Assembly (NCBI GenBank): GCA_026929865.2
Contig: CM049414.1
Coordinates: 20,073,501 to 20,137,500 of the forward strand
Length of the DNA: 64,000 nucleotides
From: Hyperoplus lanceolatus
Lineage: Eukaryota > Chordata > Actinopteri > Uranoscopiformes > Ammodytidae
Reading direction: 5' to 3'
Shown here: piece by piece, positions 23,912 to 37,200 of the stretch
How positions within the stretch are numbered: the stretch's first letter is position 1
Layout of the letters: the number at the start of each line of letters is the position of its first letter
The notes under the pieces: generated by a model
Told to the model about the DNA's origin: nothing
What the model saw: the letters and a program-made list of their open reading frames with translations, nothing else
The model's database searches: none
Program-made: the position numbers and the translations under genes

Positions 23912-26099
23912 TTTCCTTTGATTTCAGTCACACTTCTACCTACGATCCATTGCGTAGATGAGACGGGAGAGCAGTTCAAAACTTCAGACCCTTCTATCAA
24001 TAAGAGTACCCTTAGGTTACTTCACAGTGTACGGATGAAGTAAAGGCAAAGTAAAACAGTGTATCTTGCCTGAACACGCTGAAACCTCCCTCCAAGGTGT
24101 GGATCAACTCTAGCTTCCACTCCCCCTGGACAACGCAACCAGGATCCTATTGGCAGGCTGCGGTTCATAAAACTCTGATGAGGCAATGGCATGAAGTCCT
24201 GAACCGTTACAGTCAAGAAATCAGCCTGAAAAGCCGTGCTAGGTTACGAGTTGTATGGGTTTTTGTGCAAAGGCCTGTAATAAATCTTTTTGACTCCCAC
24301 ATCAGAGTGATTCACACACAGAAACATGCAAATCTCAGACTTAAGCAATAAAAAGTCTGCCTTTCACAACAAGAATGAGCAAATGTAACAATGAATCATA
24401 CTGAAGTTCTTTTTTTCTTAATAATATTTCCACATTAAAAAATGTAATAATAGGCCTTATCTATAAAGATAGTTGGAGAGTAGAGGCAAGAGGAAATTTT
24501 TGTTATTTTGTTATGGCCCATGTCAGTATGATCAACAATGGCTAATGTTACGATCTTGCCAGGCTGTACAGAGTGAGGCTTCTTTTTATGCCTTATTAGA
24601 TAGTGACAGCAGAGAAATTACAGTAAATGCGGGGAGAGAAACATGGGGCCAATGCCATAAGCAGGCATTCGGATCCAAAACAGTGTTGGTGTGTGGTTTC
24701 TCTTCTTGGTCCTTTACTCAGAAAGCCGGCGTTGGTAGTTAGTTGATGGAAGAAGACACAGTTGAATGCAGATGAGGAGGTCTCAGGAACAATTCTTTTT
24801 TTATTTAAACAACAAAACTCATCCTGCAGTCAAAACGAAGCCAATAAGAATTTAAAGTGTTTGTAGCCAAGTAACTAATAGAGGTACCTACACAAAACAA
24901 AAAGCTATGGAGAGTTCCTTACTTTGAGACCTGACTTTTTCCAGAATTGTGGCTGCTTTTAACCCTAACCAGCTCCACCCTAACAGTCAGAGGGCAACCT
25001 CTGGCCCCCAGAGGACATCCTGAGTTTAGTCATCACCTAGAGTCGATATGTCACGTTGGCCAAGAAGTCTGATTCAGCAACTTTTAAGACAATGCTGATG
25101 ATGATGATGATGATGATGGTGGCCAGGGTCAATAAACTACTGTTAACTCTTAGCCAGACTGTCTTTGATTAACTCACAAGACATTCACCTTTGTGTGAAA
25201 TTTGAATGATCTACAGGTCAGCCTTGAGGGTTTCCTCACTCAGGCAGCTGAAATCCCTGACTTTGCCCCCTGCCAGATGAGGCATTGTCTTTGTCCTGCT
25301 CTGTAGCAGTATAGGCCTTAATATAAAATGTATAGTATCATAATACACTACAGTAATCTTAAAATGTGTCATAACGAAATACACTACAGGTGTTTTGTGT
25401 TGTTTAAAGTGCTGATGAGACACTGAAATTAATCTCAGCAGTTCCGTTTATGCATTTAAATGCTCATCATCAGTTTCAAAAACCCTGCACAAAAGTGTGT
25501 AATATTCACAGCGACTCAAGGTTAACAGAAATATTGAGTTCACGTTACAGTCATCCACCTGGAACCTGCACTATAATTCAACAAAACTTGAGCCTGGTTC
25601 AACCTTTTTGCCAACTCGCCCTGAATTTACAGCATTTTCAATATGGAGAAAGGGAGACTTCTACTGTCAAGTTTGGATAACTTTTTTTGACAAAAAGAAA
25701 AACAGAGTTAGGTTTTCAATCAATTAAAGATATATGAGAACATAAATCCTGACGCAAATGAAATTATTAAATAAAATGTGGTAAACCAAGCTGTGAAATG
25801 CACTCGCTGCTTTTTGCAGTGGCCTACATTTAAGTTAACCTCAGCAGGAAACTTCAATGCATCTTTAATAAGAGAAATATCCCAACAGTGAAGAGAATCA
25901 ATGGTGAGAAACTTGCTGTTTGTATTACATGTGACTCATTTATTAATCATAACAGCACAAGCTGAGCTTTTCTTTCAACAGAGCAGAAACTTGAAGTTGC
26001 ACATAAGAGAGAATCATATAATAGCAGCACATGAATTAAAACTAAAAAAGACAAATAACTTCAGGTAGAAAAAGGAGATTTGGTGTTTGACTGGGCCAG

Positions 26100-26262
26100 C
26101 ATGCTGAGTTCTGCCAGGTTACAGAGTTGAAATGGGGAGACAGAGAGAGAGGGGGGATGACATGCAGTAAAGGTCCATGGGTAGGATTTGAACCAGCGAC
26201 CACTGCAACGAAGGCCGGAGCCAATCCGGTACACGCTCTATCCACTACGCCACCGGAGCACC
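26100..26262 (-). mobile_element. tRNA-derived SINE
   Basis: On the minus strand the head at about 26262 reads GGTGGCGTAGTGGATAGAG (box A) and GCTGGTTCAAATCC (box B). The tail has CTGCATGTCATCCCCCCTCT, as in the copy at 6514-6695. The two differ at many sites, so they are separate old insertions. Confidence 0.75.
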
Positions 26263-26386
26263 CCAGGTTTAACAATATTAATAGAATATTAAAAATAGTA
26301 AAATATTTTATTGGGGTTGGGAATTCAATAGTTGAAAATACCATGGTAGCTTCTTCACTTGGACCAATAGCTAAAAGTATTAACTA

Positions 26387-27253
26387 TACTCAACAAAAAT
26401 ATAAACGCAACACTTTTGTTTTTGCTCCCATTTTTCATGAGATGGACTTAAAGATCTAAAATTCATTCCAGATACACAATATTACCATTTCTCTCAAACA
26501 TTGTTCACAAATCTGTCTAAATGTGTGATAGTGAGCACTTCTGCTTTGCTGAGATAATCCATCCCACCTCACAGGTGTGCCACATCAAGATGCTGATCTG
26601 ACATCATGATTAGTGCACAGGTGTGCCTTAGACTGTCCACAATAAAAGGCCACCCTGAAATGTGCAGTTTTGTCTCACAGCAAAATGCCACAAGCATTGA
26701 GGGAGCGTGCAATTGGCATGCTGACAACAGGAATGTCAACCAGATCTGTTGCTCGTGCATTGAATGTTCATTTCTCCACCATAAGCCGTCTCCAAAGGCG
26801 TTTCAGAACTTCGCACAGCCATTGAAGAGGAGTGGACCAACATTCCACAGGCCACAATTGACAATCTGATAAACTCTATGCGAAGAAGATGTGTTGCACT
26901 GCATGAGGCAAATGGTGGTCACACCAGATACTGACTGGTTCTGAGGCCCCAGAACCCCAATACAGCAAAAAAATGCACATTTCAGGGTGGCCTTTTATTG
27001 TGGACAGTCTAAGGCACACCTGTGCACTAATCATGATGTCAGATCAGCATCTTGATGTGGCACACCTGTGAGGTGGGATGGATTATCTCAGCAAAGCAGA
27101 AGTGCTCACTATCACACATTTAGACAGATTTGTGAACAATGTTTGAGAGAAATGGTAATATTGTGTATCTGGAATGAATTTTAGATCTTTAAGTCCATCT
27201 CATGAAAAATGGGAGCAAAAACAAAAGTGTTGCGTTTATATTTTTGTTGAGTG
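26387..27253 (+). mobile_element. Internally deleted Tc1/mariner-like transposon with 280-bp inverted arms
   Basis: TA target duplications (26385-26386 and 27254-27255) flank inverted arms of 280 bp (26387-26666 and 26974-27253) that look nearly identical when one is reverse-complemented. The roughly 300-bp core keeps the start of a Tc1-type transposase (MPQALRERAIGMLTTGMSTR, a helix-turn-helix DNA-binding start) and, in another frame, its C-terminal end (NIPQATIDNLINSMRRRC, ending GGHTRY). The DDE catalytic middle is gone, so the copy cannot move by itself. The near-identical arms suggest a fairly young insertion. Confidence 0.88.
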
Positions 27254-28950
27254 TATTATTAACCAATTTATTCGTAAGATTCCTGGTTGTCTAGAAAGTA
27301 AAGTTCTCACACATTTCACTTTTATTTTGATGCTTATCTTTTCTCCCAGTCCACTGGAGTATTAATTTCATTCACATGTCTGAAAAAAGAAATGATAACT
27401 GAAGAATAAACATTTTTTTTCTCTTTTGTTCCAATGGATTTTCAATGTTTAAGGACATTAAAAAGATGGAAGCTGGGTACATTTTTTCAAAACATTTGCC
27501 CACTTTATCATTTATGGTTTCCTGACCACTTTTGGCAGATGAAATATGGCAATTTATAAGCCAAAACTGAGAATGATTAATTCTTTACAGACTAAAACAA
27601 TAATAGGAACAGTAGGTTAAGTATAAATAACCTCAAAGTCAGTATTTTGTTTAGACGAGGTATATTAAACTGCATATAGACACGGGCATATAGGCGTTAT
27701 AGAAGATGAAAGACTCAATACTCTTGTTTTGGGAAGGTTGTGTTTGTATTATTATTGTGGGATATATCCTGGAACCTTATTTGTGGGGGGTTTTAAGTTT
27801 GGAAGATGTTAATGTTTGAATGAATGTTCAGGTGATGTATTGAGCTGCAAGATGATTGTAGGCCAAAATTCCAGAATATTTGGTTTGTTTTTAGCATGGC
27901 TAAATAATCGAACAAGGGATAGGTAGTGTAAAAGACCACATACAAAAAGAAAACATTCATAACACAAAACGTAGTGCAAGTCTTGAAAAAAATAAAAACA
28001 CAGATGTTAGTGTGACAGCTGACATGTTTGTTAGGAATAGCTTTCCCTGTTTTCAAACATTATCAGGCAGTCTGGTTTTACTCTACCTGCTTCAAGAAAG
28101 GCGATGGCTACGGAACAAGACCATCACCACCGTGGAAAGCAGGAATCTGTCCAAGGAACATCGCACGTGAACCTCCTCAGCCTCCAGGAGTCACGCCTTT
28201 TCATCCCTTGAGTTGCTCTCTGCATCCCTGTTGAGCCCACAAGCAATAGCTCTTGCAAGGAGCTGATTCACAGGGATGCAACAAACGGTCATCAAAATAT
28301 TACATAGTTGTGATGCATACATGCACTACTTTGAATATGGCCTTAGCTGACAAACCTATTAAATCATTTCCAACAGTGACTACAACATTGCAATCTAAAA
28401 TGTGAAAAAGAAAATGCATGACACCAAAATGTACATTTTCATTTTTATTAAAACGTTCAAAAAGATTACACAACAATGTAGAGGATAACCAACAAAGAAA
28501 AATTCTCCAAACTCGATCATAAAGGTTTTGGAAAACTTTGACAAAACCCAAGAGACAAAATTCGGCCTGCAAGCTGAAACCTGACGATTACAAATACTTC
28601 AGTGACGTTACGGACACGTAATGAAACATCTGGGGTGTCTCAGTCTGTCAGCGCGTCTCTGCCCTAATTGGGACAATGATCATGAGCATCTGCTTTTAAA
28701 TCATACACTCAGTGGCTTCCTGGCTGCTGCCTATTAAACTAGGCAGTCCATCTACTGTAGGTTTCTCTGGTAGGTGCTGTCCTATAGTAAAACAGGGTGC
28801 ACTGGTTCCAAATGTTTTTGTTTCTTTTATCAGACTCTGTTGTCCTCCGTCTCCCCCTTTGGAGTCTTAATCAATCACCCACAATGTCTCTCTACCACCA
28901 ATAGCCACCAGTCTTCTGTGTCCCACCACCCTGCCAGAGACAGAATGACG

Positions 28951-29523
28951 TCATTTCTTCCCCATGATGAAGCTGGGAGCCTCGGCATCATCGTCCGCCT
29001 CCCTCTCATCTCCTTCGCTCTCCTCGCTTCTGCTGCTGTCCGAACTCTCGCCGGCGTCCTCTCCCTTCTTGCTTTTAGCCTCTAGCTTCGCTTTCTTCGC
29101 CATCATCTTTTTCTGCTTGAGTTTCTCGCGTTTCTTCTTGCGCTTCGCCGTCCTGTCGTCGGCCGCCTGCTTGTTCAGCTCCACCTTATCCAGGTACTGC
29201 TGGTCCTCGTCCCACTTGTCGGCCATCTTATCCAGAAAGTCCTGTCTCTGGTACTCCCTACGTCGGAGGTGCCGGTAAACGTGGAACTCACCGCTGCCTG
29301 CCCCGGCGCTGGAGCCCATCACGTCCCGCACGAACTCAGGAGGAGCGCGCGGGTTCCATTCTTTGGGCCGGTCCGGGATATTAACGACCTTCTCCGGGTT
29401 CCGCATCAACCTCTCCAGCTTTAGACGCTGCTCCTCAGCCGGAGTTTTGGCTATTATTAGAGGTTGAGCCTCTTTTCCGCCTGCTTTCCGAGGTTTGTTG
29501 TTTTTCTCCGTGTGCGCCGCCAT
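28951..29523 (-). CDS. prkrip1: PRKR-interacting protein 1 homologue, intronless
   Basis: 190-residue nuclear protein in one uninterrupted exon. The conserved core is [20 protein letters not shown] then [17 protein letters not shown], almost identical to what I recall of human PRKRIP1 (C114), a double-stranded-RNA-binding inhibitor of PKR that is also found in late spliceosomes. A lysine-rich coiled-coil/basic stretch (about 120-155, [16 protein letters not shown]) and an acidic Ser/Glu tail ending in SFIMGKK follow. A minus-strand AATAAA lies at 28444-28449, giving a 3-prime UTR of about 0.5 kb. The human gene has several introns, so the single exon is odd: either an old expressed retrocopy that replaced the parent, or intron loss. 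No retroposition poly(A) tail is visible at the 3-prime side. Confidence 0.95.
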   Translation of the reverse strand: MAAHTEKNNKPRKAGGKEAQPLIIAKTPAEEQRLKLERLMRNPEKVVNIPDRPKEWNPRAPPEFVRDVMGSSAGAGSGEFHVYRHLRRREYQRQDFLDKMADKWDEDQQYLDKVELNKQAADDRTAKRKKKREKLKQKKMMAKKAKLEAKSKKGEDAGESSDSSRSEESEGDEREADDDAEAPSFIMGKK

Positions 29524-29956
29524 CTTTCAAACCGTCTTTTTCTTCTCTTTTTTCCCCCTCTCCACTCGAACCGGAAGGTCTTAAGGGCTTCCGTAACCTG
29601 GACGGATTTTTTTTTTTTTTTTTTGTATCTTCATTTTCCAAATAAGACACTGGTAGTCGAGTATATGGTGCTTGGCTGAGGTGGTAATCATTTATATAAT
29701 ATTCGTTTTTATGAAATCATCGTTTTAAATAGAATTCCTTGTGTAACTAATGTAAATGACGCGGGGCTTGGCCAATAGAACACCAGAATATAATTTGTTT
29801 GGGCACAGCTGTCCAATCAAGCTTCAGCTCCCGCCCCTCCTCTCGAGCCTCATAAATGTGTTGACTGACTGGTGCTACTACAGCTCGCACAGCAGCAGGT
29901 CAGTTCATTTTTCGACATTTTCCCTCCTCACAGAAAGACATAATTTACCAAAGACC
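29524..29956. promoter_or_regulatory. Divergent promoter of prkrip1 and glrx5
   Basis: 433 bp separate the two start codons. Two CCAAT boxes in the plus orientation lie at 29772-29776 and 29813-29817, 41 bp apart and suitably placed for glrx5. A T-run (about 29608-29624) lies on the prkrip1 side. No TATA box is evident, in keeping with housekeeping bidirectional promoters. Confidence 0.55.
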
Positions 29957-31549
29957 ATGAACAGTTTGATTAGATATTCAGGGAGGTGTCTGCGGACAGG
30001 AGCGGCGGTGTTTCTGCCCAGACAAGCCGGTGGACGCATGTTGTCCACCTCGGCCCGGCTTCTGTGCGCGGCGTCGGACCTCCAGAAAGACCTTGGTGGG
30101 ATGGTAAAGAAGGACAAAGTGGTGGTGTTTATGAAGGGGACGCCGGCACAGCCCATGTGTGGCTTCAGTAATGCCGTGGTTCAGATCCTCCGGATGCACG
30201 GTGTGGACGACTTTGCTGCTTACAATGTGCTGGAGGACCAGGAACTCAGAGAAGGTCAGTAGCCTAAGCCTAGAAAACCTTTTCACGACATGACAGCAAC
30301 AAGTTGTCACCTGTCGATTTCACTTGCAAGTTAAAGCTAAACGTCGTCATAAATGACAGTGTAAGTGTGACTGAGCATACTTGTAATAGGCCTAGGTTAA
30401 ACAAGTGTTGTGTGTATATGGCGTCTTCCAGCTGTCCTTGTTTTTAACACTACTTTTTTCGATTCAAACCTATGACATATCAGCCTTCTGTCAACGAGCC
30501 TCTCTTTGTCGTTTTGGAGACTTTTATCAGTGCTCTGCAGCAGGACCAAGGGGTGTGGTCCTCTCACTGTCAACCTTTACATCATCAATGTCATCGATGT
30601 CTGTCTTTTACAGCTAGACAAACCGTAACTGGAGCATTTCTTTGTCTTAACCACTGGCAGAACAAGGAAATGCGTTTGGAATGTACATGATACTGACCTT
30701 TTCAAATGGGATTTTGTCAATTGAAGCTTATGTTGCAATAGAGGTGTAATGCCAAGTCATTCTGAATGGGACAAACTGACCCATGAGGCCATGACATGTA
30801 ATTAACCCAGAGTCCAGTTGGTGTTGGATTTAAAGTGAAATAGGCTTACTGACTAATAAGCTTACTTTTGTTGTGTTACCTGTTTGTAGTAGTGGGATAC
30901 CAACGCAAATCAATTCAAGACAAACAAATAAACAGTGACTACACACTACATTTGTTGGTCACAACTCCCCCTCCCCTTTGTCAAGTATTCTTGTATTTTT
31001 TACATTTGGTCTCAGGACCAAGTCATTGGTAGGTTTTATGACCTATTTCAGATACTATATCCGTACCTATTTTAGATCACTTGATGATTAAACAGAGTTG
31101 ATGCTGCTGTGAAGTTCGGTTCTGTAGATTCCCTTTTCTCAAGTTTGTGTTTCTGTCTCAGTTGTTCTGTTTATAACTTTATACAAACAACTGAGGCTTG
31201 TTACCAAATGGCATCACTTCCTGTTTGATTTTTATTTCCTTGGGGAAAAAAAGACCAACATTATTTGTTAAAAACACTCTCACATTGATTTCTTGACATC
31301 AGTTAGTTCTCCTCTGATGAAGAATAGGTTATTATTTATGCCTGACTCTAACGCCAACTTCACTTGCCTTCCACAGGAGTCAAGGCCTTCTCCAACTGGC
31401 CCACGATCCCTCAGGTCTACTTCAACGGTGAGTTTGTGGGAGGCTGCGACATCCTGCTGCAGATGCATCAGAACGGAGACCTAGTGGAGGAGTTCCAGAA
31501 GCTGGGCATCAGATCTGCACTACTCAACGCTGAGAACGAATCCAAGTAG
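29957..31549 (+). CDS. glrx5: Mitochondrial monothiol glutaredoxin 5
   Basis: Two coding exons (29957-30254 and 31377-31549) give 156 residues, with the single-intron structure known for GLRX5. The first 35-40 residues form an Arg/Ser-rich mitochondrial targeting sequence. The glutaredoxin fold carries the monothiol active site CGFS at residues 68-71, the GSH-binding WPTIPQVY motif and GGCDIL further on. The protein transfers [2Fe-2S] clusters from the ISCU scaffold to mitochondrial acceptors and is needed for haem synthesis in zebrafish. The start is the first in-frame ATG of the transcript side and precedes a good targeting peptide. It lies head-to-head with prkrip1 and converges on ints9. 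Confidence 0.97.
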
Positions 31550-32445
31550 AGGAGGAGCATCCACTTCAAAACAGCTGACAAGAAAACATAGGACACTTCT
31601 ATCAGGTCCATTCCCCCTACTCAGATGATAGGGGAACAATTCACCTCTCTATTGACTCACCTTTATATCCAATATGGCAAAGTACCAGTTCTGAAAGGGA
31701 CAAGTGTGAGCAGTTTTAGTGGCAGCACTGTATCTTGAATAAGTTTTTTCCTTTACTATGTTCCATCCATCCATATAAATAGCTTGGAGTGCCACACAAA
31801 AGCTCCTGCCCCACTGATTTTTATCAATTCATAGCCTCTAGAGCTCTACAGATTATCATCCAGTTAGCTTAATCTAAGAATAATAAGAAGTGGACAGGGA
31901 ATTTTGAGATCCCAAATAATTGTTATGATCCGCATTGCTAACGTCCCTTTTAAAGCTGCAATAACAAGGACATGTGGGGGCAGCGGAAAGAAACGCAGAT
32001 CTGAAATATTTACCTTTTTAAGATGATAACGCAACATTAGCATTCATTTGGAGTTGTGTTTCTGGCCACTTAACGAATGTAGCTCAATGTTCACTATCCT
32101 TCCAGCTCAGTGTTCGTCTTAATCGGCTCCTGAGCTATTAAATGCTCCCATTATTTTCACCTGCTAGTTGCCTACTTTGTACACCAGATTTTATAAGAGC
32201 TTTTTTTTTTTGCGTACGATGGATGTCTCCCGCAGTCAAAAACGAGTCAACCAAACAGTTAAATTTCAGGTCAGATAACCCCAAAAATTTGCTTAAAGAA
32301 AGCTTGGTGAGCTGTTGGGAACTGCAGAGTCCAGTGGTATTTCTCTGTGGGTTACATAGTCTTTTGATCCATTGTTTTTATATTGACTATAGCGGCTTTA
32401 GTATTTTATTGCTTATCACATGGGGAAAGAACTTTAATCTTTGCT

Positions 32446-32484
<39 letters not shown>

Positions 32485-34292
32485 CATTTCATATATCAAT
32501 TCACCAAATACCATCCTAAAAGAAATTCTGGTTTAAAAATAAAAGATAAAATGTACACCAGCATTGTTGTTACAATCACAGGGTTTTTGTGATAAAGAAT
32601 AAAATCAAACGTCCAACGAGAACATCACTGTTAGAGAAATCATTTCACATCGAGGTCAGATTTCTACTGCCAGAGGGAGGCTGGCAGGCTCCCTCCATGT
32701 GTTTACTCAAGAATACTGGCAACTCTCTATCATCCTACCCTTTGAAAGCCCTGTTACCTCTGCTGTCAACTCTGCTCCCCCTGCAAAGTCTGTTTCTTAG
32801 ACCAAATGAGGCTCAGGCAAACCAAGACTTGGTCAAGATCTTTTATAAAGCTACCAATAAATCATGTCACCATACCAGAAACCATCCTGTAACTAAAGTA
32901 TGCTAGAAGGAAGAACAAAGATTGATGTTTTCACATGAGGCATTAATAAAGCTGATATTTGATTCATAACTATACCAATATGTTTTAGTTGAATTTCTAG
33001 GTAATTATCTCATTTATAAAAATAAAAAAATTGTAGTGTTGGAATCACACCAATGTCCCGTTTGTTCCGCTTGCCACAAACCTCACTCAAAATGTGTCTT
33101 CTCTTGTTTTAAAGTTACTACTACACCCGCTGAAACGCAACAAACAGTACCTTGATACCTTTATCCTGCAGACGACTGATTCCTTGCACATTTGGACAAA
33201 CAGGCAGTTATGTTTGATGTTTGTTAGGTCTGTCCAAGTCTGTTTTGTTAATCTGTCAGTGACGGGAGATCATTATTTTTGTTTTGAGTTGTCTCACTGA
33301 GCCTAAGAACCCCTGACATGTATCAATCCTAGGTGTTCCTCCTGCTGCACACAGTGGTATTATCAAAGTAATGGTCATGTATTACACTGTAAGATATTGT
33401 ACATTGTAATCATATTATTAAATGTAGTTTAGCTGCATGTAAACCCTACTCCAATTAAATATTTTGTGACACAAATAACCTCACCTGAGTTTTTTTCTTG
33501 TATGACCTTCAACATGCACGGGAACAGATCCCAGGATGCCATTTGCAAAAATCTTAATTTGACTCAACAGTCCAAAACCCAAAGATATTCACTTTCTTAT
33601 AAGAAATGCAACTCTAGCTTCATATCATAATTCATTTTATTTATGGGCGCCTTTCAGGCGACTCGAGTACACCTCATGTCTTAAAACAGCTTCAGTAGAA
33701 AGTGTCCTTGTTAGTGGAAGATATCTGGACCCTGAAACAGCAAAAAGGCATTCAGCCGTCTTTTACTTTATCAGTATCCCTGTGCTTTTCTTCCTGTGAA
33801 TTTATTTCTTCATAATATGTAATATCTGTCATAATGTTATGGCTGTCTCAAATCCAAGTACGGCACTGTTTCCTCTTGATAACCACCTTAGAAAATGTGA
33901 GTGCAGTTTTAAACACTTTTTTAAAAGTTGAATTGTGTGACAAGAGAATGTTTATATACACAGGTAGACGTTTGATATTTTTCCGTTGAATTGCTTTTTT
34001 TTTTACTTCCTCGGAGTGTTCTCTTCATTTTCATTACATTTCCTTTGAAAAGAGGTTGCATTGATGAAAGACTTTACATTGAGGTAAACTTTAGGTTTTT
34101 GAAAAGAAATCTTTTAATACAAAAAATACTATTTTACAAAATGGAACCGGACTTTACAGTAAATCTACTGTAAGTGTTGCACAGTTAAATAGGACTGAGG
34201 TGGTTGAGAGCTCTTCCTCTCTGTTGCTGTCTGTTGCACAGTCCAGTACAGCAGCAACACTACTCATACGGTAAGCGAAAGGAGGACACGGG
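31550..34292. other. Convergent 3-prime regions of glrx5 and ints9
   Basis: No coding exon. AATAAA motifs at about 32852 and 32944 (plus) could end glrx5. A minus-strand AATAAA complement at about 33636 could end ints9. A TA microsatellite lies at 32449-32480. Confidence 0.5.
32449..32480 (+). repeat. (TA)n microsatellite
   Basis: About 16 TA units, in the inferred 3-prime UTR or downstream region of glrx5. Confidence 0.95.
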
Positions 34293-37200
34293 TCAGAGTT
34301 TCTGCAGGAAGCGGAGCACCAGGTCTCTCAGTGTGGTTCTCAGCGGCTCGTTGTTGTCACAGACGATGTGTGTCCCGTCCTCCTCCAGCTGAATCAGCGT
34401 GTCATCGGCCTGGAGGTGCAGAATGTGTCCGTCTGCCGTCTCCTCCACCTTCACCTCTGTGATACCATGCTGGATAAATGCACAATCAAGTTTTAGAGGA
34501 GTGGTCGGGTGTATTGCATGTAATTCAGCAGTGGATCAAAAAATGCAAAAGGCCTGGGTTAATTTAATGTTAGAGTGCCCTTATATAAAGCACATTGTAG
34601 TTTGGCTTGTTTCAAGCTAATGTACTTAAATTATTCTTGCTGTTCCTCATAGTTGAATACATTTATTGGAAATAGCTTTGGATAAAAACTTCAGCTAAAG
34701 TTAATGCAATGTTGTGTCTAACAAAAAACAGCTGTAGGTAGGTGTGTTTACTGTGTGTCTACTTAAAAAAGTAAAAGTAGGGGGAAATTGTAAAATAATG
34801 CCTTGGTCATTTTGTAAAACTCTATTTGTAGTCATTGCTGAGGGACCCATGCAATTCAATCTTAGAATTTTTAAATCTGCTGTGGTGAAATGCCATAAAT
34901 AAATACTAATCCAAACATTAGAAGATCATAATGTGTCATGCGTTATAAAAAACAACATTGAGCTTCCCACGGATGTCTGCACCTTTTGCAATGTGGCCAA
35001 GAAAGCTTCCAGGGGCACGGCTCCACTCAGCAGGGGTTTGGGGGCCAGCAATACTGGAGGCTCCTCTATCACCCGCTTCCTCTTCTTGCTGGGGGGCGCT
35101 GGAGGGGGTTTAGGCACTGACTGGCAACACAGGAGGGGAAAAACTTTGATTTCTTTTTGCCAAAGCAAAAAACAATGGCGTTCATATTTCATGTTGGTGC
35201 TGCATGTTAATTCACAAGACAGACGGAACGCTCACCTGCAGTGTGTGTTTGTTGTCCTTGGAGTGCAGCACTGCAGACACGGTTGCCAAGGAGATGCCAG
35301 GTTTAACCTCAGAGGGCACCAGGGAGTTTGCCAGCTAGGAAAACAAGAATCAAGGGGTTTACACTTGAAAATTGGCCACCTGTTCTCAGACAGGAGCTGG
35401 AACATTTTCCATAATACGTTTCTCTCTTTAATCCCAGCTGCGTTTTGTTTAGGCACTGTCACTGGCATTGTCTTCTACCAACACATGAGCGAATGGCTTG
35501 TATGAACTCGCCATCTGTTTTCAAAGGCACCAATTTGATATTGTATTAAACAACGGAGACCACCAAGTGCCTTTGAAGCATACAAATTGAGAAATAAATG
35601 GCTGCTCTGTTGTGACTCACCTCGGGCATTATGTACACGCGTTCATAGCGGCGTCTGAAGGGCAGGTTGAGCACAGAGCAGCGTCTGTAGGGCATGGGAG
35701 GGGGCTGCAGCTCCAGCATCAGATCCGAGCGGTGGGACTGGGTCAGTGGGGGCTGGGTGTACTGCTCCGGACACACCACATGGAGGGGCTGCAGAAACAG
35801 AAAGATAGGAGACAGTGATCAGTTACCGATGGTTACAACAGTCCTTTTAGGTCGTGAATAAAGCCAGGTACACACTACAGAACTTTCTGTCTTGGAATCG
35901 GAAATAGTAGAGTTATTTATACCTACTACTATATTTTTTTAAATACAAGATTCACATAGACTGTTCTAGAATGCGACGGACTGACCTTTGCCATCTATAA
36001 AGCCAAACTCATAGCAGACTGAACATTTAAGAATAACTGATTATCTGGCAGATTGAATGGGGTCTTTCATAGCTAAAACAAGATATCACATTGTAATAAG
36101 GTGAACAGAATCATAAACCTCCTCTACCCTGAATGTTTATTCTCCAATCTTGTTTCACCCACAGGACTGCTGCTGCTGCTGACTGCGATTACTTGTTTGT
36201 TGCACAGTTCTCCTCTTACCAGTGTTGCTTGTAAACATTGCCAATTCCTAAACTTGTGTTAAAAAAAAAGTTGTACATAATTCTTTTATGTTGACAACTA
36301 TACAATAATATTGTTAATTTTGATCATTCGCTTATAACTTATGCTCGTTTCTCTCACAGCACTCTGTAATTGGCAGGGAAAATGTACGAAGATTACATTA
36401 ACTATTATTATGAATGGGTAGGTAACATGACAAACAAGCGCTGACCGTACCTGGACTTCCTTGAGCAGCTTCGATACCTGATGGAAGTTGAGCCGCGTGT
36501 CAATGGGACAGTAAACACACTTCATGGCCAGCGGCTGGTACGGAGCCAAAGCATCCAGGTAAGAAAAGTCTGGCTCTGTGGGTGATAGAGAGAGATAGGT
36601 CACACAGGCTGCTGGGGATAATAACATATTTTCATCCTTGTCTTGTTGTGTATGACAACTAGGAAAAGCGTGTGTGCTTGTAATGCAGCTGTGGTTACCG
36701 GTAAAGATGATGGTGTTGAGGCTGGATTTGCCCCACAGCTCCATGAAGTGAACCACGTCCCCGAAGCGCAGAGAGGGGTGACCGGTGAACACCACACACG
36801 GCTGACGGAACTCGCTGCTGAAGTCGCCGTGAATGCTGGGGTAGTGCTTCAGCTTGTTGGTTTGGATCAACTGAAACAACACAGGACTTGTTTGAGAAAA
36901 TCACAACCTATTTATGACTTCAGCGACTCTGGAGAATGCTTTTTGTCAAAATCGGCAAATACCTCCTTACGATCCGCTACCTGTCTGTACTGTGCGTGTG
37001 CTGAAAAATATCCAGTGTCTAGGCTAGGCTATGTCAATTGGCATTTTGCTGGCTACGGTGGGCCCCCTTTGTTTACATACCTGTTTACTGGACACTGACC
37101 TCCAGTATATTAAGATAAATACTAAAAATGTTTCTTTGTCTGTAGCTTTTAGAGTAAACATTGCTATGTCATACTGATGTCAGATGACTACATAGGGTTT

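Larger units (their letters stand above)
23912..28440. other. Intergenic region between clmn and prkrip1
   Basis: Contains the clmn 5-prime region, a GAT microsatellite (about 25098-25118), a SINE (26100-26262) and a Tc1-like element (26387-27253). I see no other exon or RNA gene. Confidence 0.55.

Noticed and set aside
28964-29278. Plus-strand Ser-rich frame
   Set aside because: Antisense of the Lys/Glu-rich half of prkrip1.
29608-29624. T-run taken as a retroposition poly(A) tail for prkrip1
   Set aside because: On the prkrip1 strand it is an A-run upstream of the start codon, whereas a retrocopy tail must be downstream.
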